The translations under genes were made by a program, and so were the position numbers. The notes beneath the pieces were generated by a model. The model worked only from the letters and a program-made list of their open reading frames with translations. It did no database searches and had not been told where the DNA came from. From Anthopleura xanthogrammica (lineage: Eukaryota; Cnidaria; Anthozoa; Actiniaria; Actiniidae): a stretch of DNA of 64,000 nt. Where the stretch lies: NCBI GenBank assembly GCA_964019055.1, contig OZ025221.1, positions 2,835,713 to 2,899,712 on the forward strand. The letters run 5' to 3'. Of the stretch, positions 10,918-21,440 are shown one piece after another. The stretch's first letter is position 1; each line of letters begins with the position of its first letter.

Positions 10918-12551
10918 CCTCCTCTCCCCTTGCTCATTCCTTCGTCCCGATTTTATCCGGTCAAAATAATTATCTACAAGTGATAAAAACAAAAATGGTA
11001 CAGTAACGATTACCTGCTCTGCTCAATATCAACTGCCATTCCGAGATGTCTACTTCCAGCGTAACTTTATTATTCTTCAGGTGGCATTCCGTTTCTCTAT
11101 CACATTTAAGGTTATAAAATTATTTTCATCGCAACCACCCTTTCTCTTAATCAGTTTTGAAACATCACAATTTTTCATGGCTATAAATCAAAAAAGATTG
11201 AGATAGAACACTCAAACCAGGTAACTGCAATTTTATAATATAAACGTCCCTCGCCACATCCGGTCAGCGGTCTTGGTTTACAATTTATAGGGTGATCATG
11301 GCTGATGTAACAAAAGGCTAGTTTTGATATTCTCTTTCTTCCCGAAGATATTCCATGTACCTGGAAGTTGAAAGAAGCTAGAAAATAGTCCAGTACTACC
11401 TTGGTCGTAAAACTTTATCGATAGAAGCCAAGTAAGATCGATTAAAAGTATTGTGTTGAGTAATTTATCGATAGCTATAGGTCTTGTACACGAAACCTGT
11501 TGCTGTGTAAAAGCTGTCAAAATTCGTTTAACTGTTGAACAAAATGTCTTTTTGGATCATTTATAACTTAGAACTGTAGATAAAGTCATCATTGTTTCAG
11601 CTCAAATGCAAATTCGACCGGAAATGAAACGAAAGGAAATGAAAAGTCCGAGGTTTGCGTATTTGAGCTCGATGGATAATCTTGGCAAAATTTAACCATA
11701 ACTGGACTTCAAAAACGTACTTATATCTCGTCCTTCGCAAAATCCTGACGATGAAAATTAAAAATATACTTAACTAATATACTTATAATACTCTAGCTAT
11801 GATTATTTGTTCGAAATTGTGCAGATTAAAGGGAGTTTTTTGAAACGATTTCAAGGCAATATTTCTGGTTTGTCGTAACATTGCTTTGATAATTGCAATA
11901 TATCCAGCATTAAAATAATTTTGCCAAAACTTTTTAATACTTTATTTGAAAGTATAGTAAATGAATGCATTGTACCCAAAGAATCGATTGATTTTGATGT
12001 ATGGCAGTGAAGTTACGATTTTTTGAAAACCTCTAATTTTGACTTTTTGAAAATTGGACAAAATAGCTCGTAGGGGAAGGACTGTAAAATTCCAAGATGA
12101 ATATAAAATGAGTTAATAATAAGTCCTGGTTGACGACTAAAGATGTATTTTACTATTTCTTGAAAAATATTTTGATTAATAACCAAACGAAAGTATTTTT
12201 AGCTTCCTTAATGTTCCCCCAAAATCCCCTCTCAAATCAGTGTGACGAGTCACCTTATTAAAAATGTCGCTAAAAAAAAAAAAAAAAAGTAAATAAGAAA
12301 ACTAAATCGGTTTTAGTTATCAGTGACCCAATACCTATTACCACACAAAATATTAGGGAAATCCATGAGGTGCCGCTGCCAAGCGATTCTCGATGGTTGC
12401 AGAAAACCACTCTTAAGCTTCAAGTAAAATAGGAAGCTAGTCGAAATTGCGAGACAGTGAAAACAAAGTGGGCGTGTCAGCAGACAAATGTGGGCGTGGT
12501 AGCGACGTCGTGAATTTTTGATGTGCTGCCACAGTTCGGTGGGATCCGTAG

Positions 12552-13370
12552 TATGGCCGTCGTGTGAGAGAGTCCATTTAGTTGAGACGGAATAACATGA
12601 GTTTAGGAGGCAAAATCGGGGGGTCATGTTATTTTCGGAAGCTACATATGGGGGTGTTACTAATTGTATACAGCTTTATAGGGGTTAGTAATAAACTGGA
12701 CGAAATATATATAAATGGGGGATATGCGGTTATTTTTGCCGACAAGGAAGGGGGATTGGCCGCTAGTATTTGGAAAATACAATACGTGATTGTTGACCCC
12801 TCCCCCACCCCCCTCTCCATACACTTATGAATGAAAACCTTGAATCTGCATGAATCATGGAATCTTGACTGAACTGACTTTGAGTGTGACTGGTGAACCA
12901 ATGTATGGAAGATGCTGAATTAAACGTAATTTTTTTTTTACGACGGATAAACTATATAGAACCAGTAATGTTGCATGTTATGATGTAAGACTTGAGGTAA
13001 AGAACAAAGTAAAGAGCACAATGGACTGACTTCGACGATACGGCGGCCATCTTGTTAATTAGGGGGCAAATATCAGCGCTTTGTTACACTAATATTGGCG
13101 TCGATTAACATTAACAGTTCACCACAAGATAAGTTGACAAGAGATGAATTAAGAAGATGGGCATGAAAGAAAGACAAATAAACGAAACTCTCTATTTTAT
13201 CCAACATTTCTTTTTTCTTTTGTCCCCTGGACGCCCCATAGTGCCTTGCGATTCAAGACGGAAAAGGAATGACTGATACTAGTACGTAGAAAAATGAAAT
13301 GCTTGTCACTTAACCAGCATGATAGGGGCAGAGAAACCCAGGATTTGTGTTTTTCTTCATCAGAATCTAC
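12552..13370. other. Non-genic gap, unremarkable
   Basis: No gene or clear element was recognised. Short open frames here (for example around 12582-12830) lack any family resemblance and have no splice context. Confidence 0.5.
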
Positions 13371-13650
13371 GTATACACCGATTCCGAACATGGCGGACAT
13401 ACGCGGTTTTCCTGGATCGCAGGGGCGAAAACGAGGCTAGTCAGTAATTCATTATCTGTGTGCAAGCTTCACCTTTGTTACTGGTGTTACATGGTGTTTA
13501 CATGGTGTTTACATCCATTAAGAATCGTTTTCAGTGATGTCTAAGGGAAAAGCTAGCTTTCCACAGATCACGGACGACTGACTAGCCTCGTTTTGGCCTC
13601 CTCGATCCAGGAAAACCGCGTATGTCCGCCATGTTCGGAATCGGTGTATA
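13371..13650. repeat. Inverted repeat with roughly 88-bp arms
   Basis: Arms at 13371-13460 and 13562-13650 pair over GTATACACCGATTCCGAAC, CATGGCGGACATACGCGG and TTTCCTGGATCG. The centre contains a TTACATGGTGT duplication and TTTACATCCATTAAGAAT. A related sequence lies at about 700-985. Confidence 0.65.
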
Positions 13651-14097
13651 CCCCCGACATTTCTTGCACGTCTCTTTCATTAATTCAGATTCAAGATGGT
13701 CGCCGCATCGTCGAAGTACGTAATCCATTCGATCATGTAATGAATGAGGGCAACAATTTCGTCCACTTGATCTGAGAAAAAATATTAGCCAATTAGAATC
13801 GAGAAAAATTGCAAACCTGAGGTATCATCCTTGGTAGCCCGGTGACTCGGGAAATGCTTATTTCTTTATTTAATTGGTAAAGTTTCCCTTAAATAATGAA
13901 TATCTTTATATTTTGGCGATAACAGCCCCCCCCCCCCCCCCCCCCCCCAGTTTTTAATGTCCTTCCGCCGGGGAGTTCACTTGGTTTTTGGAGAGCTGAA
14001 AGGGGGGATCAGTCGAAAATCTTAACTATAAAAGGGGAGATCACAGAAAAGCTGGATGATTTCTTAGTGTCTAGTAGCTTATTCTCGAAAAATTTGT

Positions 14098-14716
14098 ATT
14101 TAGCACTTAATGACTGGTCCCGAGGGAAACAGTTAGTTTTGTTTCCCGAGAATCTCAATGTACTCCGGCCGAGGGAAACATTGAAATTCGAGGGAAACGA
14201 AACTAACTGATTTCCCGAGGGATCAGTCATTAAGTGTTTTATTATATACTCTAGTCAAACGAAGAAAAGTTTTCTCTCCATTTTGAAAATTTTTTATTTA
14301 CAAAAAAAATTTATTTCCCTCCAGTCGTGATGTACTCTCGACCAATAAGAAAACGAGTTTGACTAGGATATATAATAAATCATTTTATTATATGAAATAG
14401 AGTGTAATATTGAGTGACATCAAAATGATAAAATTGGTATCCCCACTCCCACCAGTGGCCAGTGGGGATACGATTTATATCAACACTGATGGTGTCAAAT
14501 TTCAACTTTTTGCTCAGCAAGTCTCAAATTCTCCATTATTTTTCATTGAAGATTTCATATAATAAACAGAACATTACATGGCCGCTTGGAGATACGAATT
14601 TTATCTTCTCGTGCTGATATTATCTCTCACTCGTTCGCTGCGCTCAGTCGTGAGAGATAATATCAACACTCGAAGATAAAATTCATATCTCCGCGCGACC
14701 ATGTAATATCCTGTAT
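14098..14716. repeat. Run of four adjoining palindromic elements
   Basis: Positions 14098-14245 fold on TAATGACTGGTCCCGAGGGAA against its complement. Positions 14239-14380 are bounded by ATTATATACTCTAGTCAAAC and GTTTGACTAGGATATATAAT. About 14384-14565 is bounded by TTATTATATGAAAT and ATTTCATATAATAA. Positions 14556-14716 are the GGAGATACGAATTTTATCTT family, shared with 39490-39647 and 1870-1997. No coding potential. Confidence 0.6.
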
Positions 14717-16657
14717 ATCTTCCAGCTCGCGCCCTCGGTGCAAATTTTTTTCGAAAAATCTGCATATCATTTTCTTCCAGCTCGGGAAATCTAGATATCA
14801 TTTTCAACGTGATCGTCAACAATTCTATTTTTGTTGCAATTGGATCATTCAGATATTATATTTATAATTACTTTATTTATAGCGCATTTTCTATAAGTCT
14901 AATACGTTATACTCCTTTATATGTTTCTTAGTCAGGCCCTGCGAAGCCTGGGTGACTGGACAGACAGACTACTTGATGTCACAAACGAGTTTGTGTCGAG
15001 AAACGACCAACACAAAAGAAATTCAGAACTTTGACAACGAAGAACTGTTAGTAAGGATTAGACTGATTTAACTAATGTTTTCTATACTAAATCATATCAG
15101 ATATGAGGATGTGCAAAATTGTCATAACTGTAAATAATGGAATAAATATATCGCAAATGCCTCTCAAAACGCTTGAAATCGCATTTCCGAGGGTCTGAAT
15201 TTCAATATTTTTTGGAGGGGCATACCCCCGCACCCCTTAGTTACTTCCGCAATTAGCTGCTGTATATGTTTTCATATATAGAGGCAATTATATATGAATT
15301 TTTCCGATGCCTCAATATGAAAATACGAATTTTTCATGCCTAAAAACGCTTTTAAAGCGTTAAAACCCTGCCCTGGACCCGCTGTCACCCTCAGCGCCTT
15401 TCAGAACCCTGCTTGATAATTCCGCAAATTAAAAAGTTGCATTGGGAGTACGGGGGGGGGGGGGGGGGGCACTAAAATTAGCATTACTTCAGAGGGGGGG
15501 TCAGTAATATTTTACTAAATTTCAAGGGGGACGAATCAAGTGAATTTTGTTGCTTATATGTGAACCCCTCCCCCCAGGCGATAAATAATGACCGGTCCCG
15601 AATTTTCCAACACAAGCTCACGCATTTCGACGGCGAAAGCGCGAATTCAAACCTTTATAAATTTTGTGTAGGAGCTTATTTCATAATTATTTTCTTTTTC
15701 TCGCGTCACAAAAAAGCATATTTTCAGAAAATGTTTTATAAAATTGGAACGCTGTTTCAACCTTTTTTCTTAAGTTTTAATAAACTCGAAAAAAATATGC
15801 GTTGTTTTGTTTAGTTCATTACTGCCAAAACAGCTGAATATTATGTATATTACCCTTGTCATGTAATTGTAAACGAAGCGCAATATCTTCAAAAACAGAA
15901 ATATTGATGACTAATTGTTATAGCCAAAAGGCATAATTTTTATTCCAGCTTGAATTATGTACGTTTGAGGAAAAAGTCATAACTAGAAGTATAATTAACG
16001 TAATTCAATAAAGACGTTTGACGGTTAATTCTGAATATTAATTGCAGCGGCGGCGGAAGCTGAAAATTATGGGGGGGGGGGGGGGGGGGGGGCACTACAA
16101 TTTTTTTTTTTTACAAAATACGAAATACAAATGCCTTTAGAAATATTTATGATTTATCCAAACCACGATGGCCCCCCCGCTTTCGCCGCCCCTAAATTGA
16201 TAAGGGCAGCTGAATAATGGTTCAGTGCTATTGGTCATCAAGATCTTCAAGGAGAGCAGCTAGAAATTACCGTCTGAAACCTTAATTGGCGTTGATCAAT
16301 GTACAAGTTGTGTACGAGCATAAACCTACTGCAATAATAATATCATTGTACTATTTGGTGGTCAAGATAATCGATCGTGGGAGACCAGGTACAAAATGCC
16401 TTTATAAACCTTTACATTCATCACACGAGCACAGACCTTCTGGAGAACAAAAAAAGTTATAAACTATCTTAAAAAATAATCACTGACTTAAAGAGCCGAT
16501 ATTATTTTTCAAGGAGCAGTTTTTTCCAGCTCTCATTTTCCAAACAGCTCCTGGCCATCTGGATACGACAAGCTTTAATGGTCAGGCATCTCAACACATT
16601 TAAAATTATTAACTGTTTTCATGATCTCAAATTACATATTTCTTTTACGTTTTTACA
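14717..16657. other. Gap upstream of the GPCR
   Basis: No gene was recognised. It holds an 18-nt G run (15452-15469), a 22-nt G run (16071-16092) and AT-rich sequence. A TATA-like TTTATAAA at 16401-16408 lies about 250 bp before the GPCR start and could be its core promoter, but this is weak evidence. Confidence 0.4.
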
Positions 16658-17623
16658 ATGGAGCTGAACAGTTCGACTCATGATAATGCGACATTGCGAT
16701 GGACATCAGGACTGGCAACACATACTAAAATAACTTTGTATTCCATTCTTCTTGTCTGGTCTTTACTTGGTAACGTACTTGTCATCGCTGTGTATTACGA
16801 TAAAAAATTAAGGACAAATATGAATTGCTTGATAGTCAATATGGCCGTATCAGACTTGCTCGTTCCCTTGATAGCACTTCCGTGGGCGATTTCAACACAG
16901 AAGTTGCGCCTCGCCGAGTGGTTAGTGGATGGTCCTCTTGGTGATGCTCTCTGTAAACTGGTTCCTTTCCTCTCTAACATATCACCATTTGTATCGTCCA
17001 TCAGTCTGGTCGTCATTGCCGTCCAAAGATTTATCGCTGTTGTTTATCCAAATCGAAGACGGCCCTTTACTCGCAAAACAAGATGGATTTTGATTGCTCT
17101 CATTTGGATCGTCGCCATGGCAACCTATTCTTTATACTTTGGCACCTATCGTTTGGCAAGTACAAGGGGCTACACTGGTTGCATATATCATTGGTCACTC
17201 CCATTCGACCCGACTACGACTCAACTGATAGTCTTTTCTATAGTTATCGCGGTGGGCTTTGTGATACCTTTGATCGCGATCATAATCTTATATACTATCA
17301 TACAATATGAGCTACGTGGGAGCTTGAAAAGTGTTTTGGACTTGATTGAAAAAGCCGCGATCCGTTCACGACAGCGAAGAAACCGACGTTTATTCAGCAT
17401 GTCCATAACTATGTTTGTGACTTTTACGATCTGTTGGTGTCCTTTATCTGTGTTCTATTTGGTATTGGCCTTCAAAACACTCTCCAAGAACATGTTACAG
17501 GACATTGTTTTCACAGTTCAGTATCTGTTGCTTCTTCTAGCGGCAATCAATCCATGCGTCTATTTTGTGTTTTTGAAAGACTTCAGACAAGGACTTAAAA
17601 CTCTTTGCTGTAGGAGACCTTGA
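16658..17623 (+). CDS. Rhodopsin-class (class A) GPCR, intronless
   Basis: A seven-helix receptor of 321 residues in one exon, acting at the plasma membrane through heterotrimeric G proteins. Visible class A landmarks: possible N-glycosylation at N4 and N10; G38-N39 in helix 1; NMAVSD with D66 in helix 2; C99 at the top of helix 3 paired with C175 in the second extracellular loop (YTGCIYHW); Q123-R124-F125 in place of the usual DRY; C259-W260-C261-P262 in helix 6; N298-P299-x-x-Y302 in helix 7; and C317-C318 near the end as a likely palmitoylation site. Short loops and the absence of amine-type binding residues make a peptide-type receptor plausible, but the ligand is unknown. Many invertebrate GPCRs are intronless like this. 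The start gives a full extracellular N-terminus before helix 1. Confidence 0.9.
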   Translation: MELNSSTHDNATLRWTSGLATHTKITLYSILLVWSLLGNVLVIAVYYDKKLRTNMNCLIVNMAVSDLLVPLIALPWAISTQKLRLAEWLVDGPLGDALCKLVPFLSNISPFVSSISLVVIAVQRFIAVVYPNRRRPFTRKTRWILIALIWIVAMATYSLYFGTYRLASTRGYTGCIYHWSLPFDPTTTQLIVFSIVIAVGFVIPLIAIIILYTIIQYELRGSLKSVLDLIEKAAIRSRQRRNRRLFSMSITMFVTFTICWCPLSVFYLVLAFKTLSKNMLQDIVFTVQYLLLLLAAINPCVYFVFLKDFRQGLKTLCCRRP

Positions 17624-17635
17624 ACCTACTGAGTA

Positions 17636-18118
17636 ACACCAGGTGGAGATAGTAACCAGCACCCAACATGTACACCACCTAACATCAATAACACTTCAAT
17701 CTAGGATGAACATCAACACTAGATGCACCAGGAACACCAGGTGGAGATAGTAACCAGCACCCAACATGTACACCACCTCACATCAATAACACTTCAATCT
17801 AGGAAGAACATCAACACTAGACGCACCAGAACACCAGGTGGAGATAGTAACCAGGACCCAACATGTACACCACCTCACATCAATAACACTTCAATCTAGG
17901 AAGAACATCAACACTAGACGCACCAGAACACTAGGTGGAGAAAGTAACCAGCACCCAACATGTACACCACCTAACATCAATAACACTTCAATCTAGGATG
18001 AACATCAACACTAGACGTACCAGAACACCAGGTGGAGAAAGTAACCAGGACTCAACATGTACACCACCTCACATCAATAACTCTTCAATCTAGGATGAAC
18101 ATCAACACTAGATGCTAC
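17636..18118. repeat. Five-copy 97-bp minisatellite after the GPCR stop
   Basis: The unit start AGGTGGAGA recurs at 17641, 17739, 17836, 17933 and 18030, so spacing is 97-98 bp. Each unit includes AACATGTACACCACCT, CATCAATAACACTTCAATC and GAACATCAACACTAGA. Copies differ by only a few bases. The array begins about 12 bp after the GPCR TGA and so probably lies in its 3' UTR. Unit length and lack of spacers rule out CRISPR. Confidence 0.9.
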
Positions 18119-19690
18119 AACTTCACATTAACTCCAACTGCTCTAGGTCTGTCTGTGTTGCTCGTACTTGAAAAATGTAAAAAAATGGCGAGACGTCTAA
18201 CTACGTAAGCAGTTTTATTGACATATTTAACAAGCTTTTTCTTTTGGCTGGCTATTTTAGCTTCAATCAAGAACTAAGAGGAGAACTAAGAGGAATTATA
18301 ACAAACTCAAATCTAAAATATCCGCTGACTTTTAGCTACGAGAATAAACTTAAAGTACCTATCAAACCTGATAGTTTAGTTTGAAAATCACTTCTACATG
18401 TAGGGCATAATACGATGGAACAGTTTTACACGATATGGACTTCTCATTTCAGAGATATTGAGGTTTAAAATTTTTTTAAACTGATGCAAATGAGATGACG
18501 TCGACCCAGGATTCATTCTTCAAACTGAACCGTCAGGGTTGATAGGCACTTAAATGACATTCACACAAATTTGCCTATAATAGATGAAATGTTTTAATAA
18601 GTGTTATGCAAAAACAATGCAGCCTACGATACATATTGAACAAATTCCAAGGTTCAAATAGAAGTACAAGGTTTAAATAGAAGTGCAATTAATTTAGATA
18701 TTATAAAATTACAATAAAAAAAAAGCGTACATATGTGTAGAAAGTTGACATCGCGGTGAAGCTCATAAGAAAATAAACGAACAGGCTTTTATATTAAGTT
18801 CTGTATAGTATTCGTAAAAATTATCCGGCCAAATTATCCAAATTATCAGGCCTAGCAAAAATATCTTACTAACATTAACTCCTTCCTTTCAGAGAATCTC
18901 CTTTTTCATTAGTTTTATATCATTTTTTTTCTAGGTTAGACATTCTGTCACTTCTTTTAAAGACAATTCTTGTTGTTCCTCGGGGTTTTTCCTCTGACTA
19001 ATATATAAAATTAGCTTCTCTCATCTTATTTTTTAGGCTTTAATTTTGATCGTCATTCTATTCGGTTTCTTTTTTATTTCGGTTCGATTTTTTTTTTTTT
19101 TTTTTTCGAAATGCTGCATTTTTGTATTTAAAAAAATTTTTTAACGTATTAATTAATATACAAATATACAACAATCAATATACAAAAACGAAACAGAAAA
19201 AAAAGTAATATTGTGGCTAACAAGGTTAATAAAAGATTACTAGTTTTTCAGGTGTCAGAGCATTTTTACAAAGTACTATGAATATCTAAAGCAGTAAATT
19301 TTCCCATTTACTTTCGGTTCGATTTATTCCCTTACCTCAGTTTTAGACAATTTCTTGAAATAACTTTTGAACTTCTAAATAAATCAAGTACTGAGAATAC
19401 TGATACGCTGTTTAATGCTGAATCCACTCGGTCAGATCAGACTGAAAGTCCAACTCGCTTTGTCTGCCCATCGCTGAGACGTACGGAGAGAGGAGATAGA
19501 AAAGTTTCGCTTAAGTTTACTTACCAGTCACTGCTAGACACTACGTCTGAAACATATAAGGATCAAGCTGGCAATAGTACACTAGTACACAATGGTTTCC
19601 GGTCGACCCCTCCTCCCCGAGTCGACTTTGTGCCCATACTGCAGCTTTGAACCAGCTGAGTTGATCGCCTTCCCCGAAAGGAATTATGGG
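18119..19690. other. AT-rich gap downstream of the GPCR
   Basis: No gene was recognised. It contains T and A runs (for example about 19090-19110). Around 19600-19640 is a dispersed phrase (GTCGACTTTGTGCCC) also found in diverged form near 43620. Confidence 0.5.
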
Positions 19691-19694
19691 TCAC

Positions 19695-19935
19695 TATTTT
19701 TGGTTAGCATTTTTTGAGCATTTTCCGAGTATACAATGTAGACTTTTCTTGTTGATTGAAATAAAATTCCGCCATGAGTTCGACTAACGTTTACGATTAA
19801 TTTAAAGAAGGAAAAACTCGTATTTCATAAATTCTCTTGGCAGAGTAATGGGAAATGTTAGTCAAAATACGATGTTGAATCCTCAATTCTGATTGGTTGA
19901 CCTCGAGTTTGTTCTGAATGTCTACTCAGCTGGAA
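19695..19935. repeat. Dispersed repeat shared with 4180-4590
   Basis: It shares long stretches with the RhoGDI intron copy, such as GGTTAGCATTTTTTGAGCAT, TCGTATTTCATAAATTCTCT and CAAAATACGATGTTGAATCC. The 4.2-kb copy carries an extra segment of about 160 bp flanked by TATTTCC, absent here, which suggests a later insertion in that copy. Confidence 0.7.
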
Positions 19936-19950
19936 GCTATCTAATACGTA

Positions 19951-20727
19951 GACTCTTCCACAGTCCCCGCTCGGCCGCTGCATTTCCACGCTATGGAACT
20001 GTAACGGTACAATGCCGAAAGGACTTCTGGGTCCAGGAATCTTGGACCCATCATGCCTCGAGAACCGAAATATATCACAGGAAGCCCAAGCTGGCTGCCT
20101 TTATTTTCAACGATTATCAGGTTTTTTTTCTTTTGAAAAAAAAATTAAATACTTTGAAGTTGTTTTAATTTTTATTCTTTTCAGCATTTCGGACGATATT
20201 TTGTTAAATCTCGGGATTTTAGAATTAGCCGCCCTCACTGATTTCATTTCATATTTCTTATCGGTTTAGTATAAAAGGGTCATAAAAAGCACGATAAGCA
20301 TATAGTTCTGAGAGTGGTTTATTGATTTTCTATACCTTTGGGTACCTTGTGTGTCCAGGACTTGCTTGATGTGATTTTAGATGGTAAACATTCAACGTCA
20401 AACTCGTAATCATTCGATTTGAAATGACCTAGGATATCCCTCTACTGACAGCTCTATACGATCGCTTTGTTTGTTCTTAAGCCATTGTATCTGCTTAGAT
20501 TTACCAATGTTTTACCTAAAACTTTCTTTCGACAACAATCCATCGTGCTTTCCGTTGTAAAAATACTAGTACTGCAGTAAACAGTAAATATCTTTCAAAA
20601 TAAGGACTCACTGGTCAACCAATGAGGATCTTAGAACAGTAGACATATTAGCCAATCAGAGAAACGCTACCATTCTACCGTTACAGTCCCTTAGCGTGAG
20701 AGTGCAGCGGCCGACTGTGGAAGAGTC
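19951..20727. mobile_element. 777-bp TIR element with 13-bp direct flanks
   Basis: The ends GACTCTTCCACAGTC and GACTGTGGAAGAGTC start terminal inverted repeats that continue through CGGCCGCTGCA and ACTGTAACGGTA, about 60 bp. The direct repeat TATCTAATACGTA borders both ends (19938-19950 and 20728-20740). The interior has no meaningful open frame. The element sits between the PDI and GPCR genes. Confidence 0.8.
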
Positions 20728-21440
20728 TATCTAATACGTAAAAACTTCCTCTTTCTAAGATGTTGTTTTTCTCGCCCTTCCAACGCCTGCAGCACCCCTC
20801 TCTGAAGAAAACCCTGCAATGGTCATTGACACTCACACAAAAATACAAGATCCATGGTAAAAACATCCTATGTGGAATTATGGTGTTTATTATCTCAAAC
20901 CACAGTACAACAAGAGTCTTTAAATATTTATGGTTGTCTCTTGCCATTTTGATATTTTTGGCTCAAAGACTGACATTTTAAACATGGACACTCACTGCCT
21001 ACACATTCTTGTCACCTCAACTTGGATAAAAAATAACAGGTATATGGATTCTAATGCATCAATTTGAACTGGAATTCTTAGAAAAACAAAACTCTTTTCA
21101 ATACTTTAAAACCTATAATACAAATTAGGCTACAAGCGCTTTGCACATTAGTATCCACTTTCCTTGAGATGATGTTAGTGGATAAAGATCGAGTACTATA
21201 AGACTATTTCAACAGCGAAATCATGAAATTTAAGAAACTCAAATTGTCCACATTTAAATAAGCTTTTTTTTGTTTTACTATTAAAAAGTAAATGGCCCAG
21301 TACAGTACAAGATTTGTTTTTTCTAAGAACGTTAAACTTTGTGGATTAGTTTTGATTTTTTGTTAATGTAAGGAAAGGGTAAATTGTATTAAATAAAACA
21401 TTTCTAAAGGGAATGAAGGAAGAAATAGTTGATGAATTGA

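Larger units (their letters stand above)
8578..12412. mobile_element. TTAA-flanked fold-back element, about 3.8 kb
   Basis: It is inserted in the TA-flanked MITE and bordered by TTAA at 8574-8577 and 12413-12416. The ends GAGCGGTTTTCTG and CAGAAAACCACTC are inverted. The inverted arms are about 1.17 kb each (8578 to about 9750, and about 11248 to 12412) and nearly identical by eye. The spacer 9750-11248 holds further small inverted-repeat elements and two long C runs. A TTAA target is typical of piggyBac-like and Kolobok-like elements, but the ends are not the usual piggyBac CCC. No transposase frame is present. Confidence 0.85.
8154..12551. mobile_element. TA-flanked MITE split by nested insertions
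   Basis: The ends CTACGGATCCCACCGAACTG and its complement are bordered by TA on both sides (8152-8153 and 12552-12553), with terminal inverted repeats of about 80 bp. An uninterrupted 428-bp relative sits at 22685-23112. Removing the two inserts (8283-8408 including one duplicated target, and 8578-12416) leaves about 433 bp, matching the intact copy. This shows the host element is the older one. Non-autonomous; no transposase is visible. Confidence 0.85.

Noticed and set aside
9480..11520. Identical roughly 65-residue peptides encoded at 9480-9716 (plus) and 11296-11520 (minus)
   Set aside because: They are mirror images from the two arms of the fold-back element. Identity comes from the repeat, and there is no coding signature.
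17636..18118. Regular repeats that might suggest a CRISPR-like array
   Set aside because: Units are 97 bp, directly adjoining, without unique spacers, in a eukaryotic 3' UTR setting; an ordinary minisatellite.
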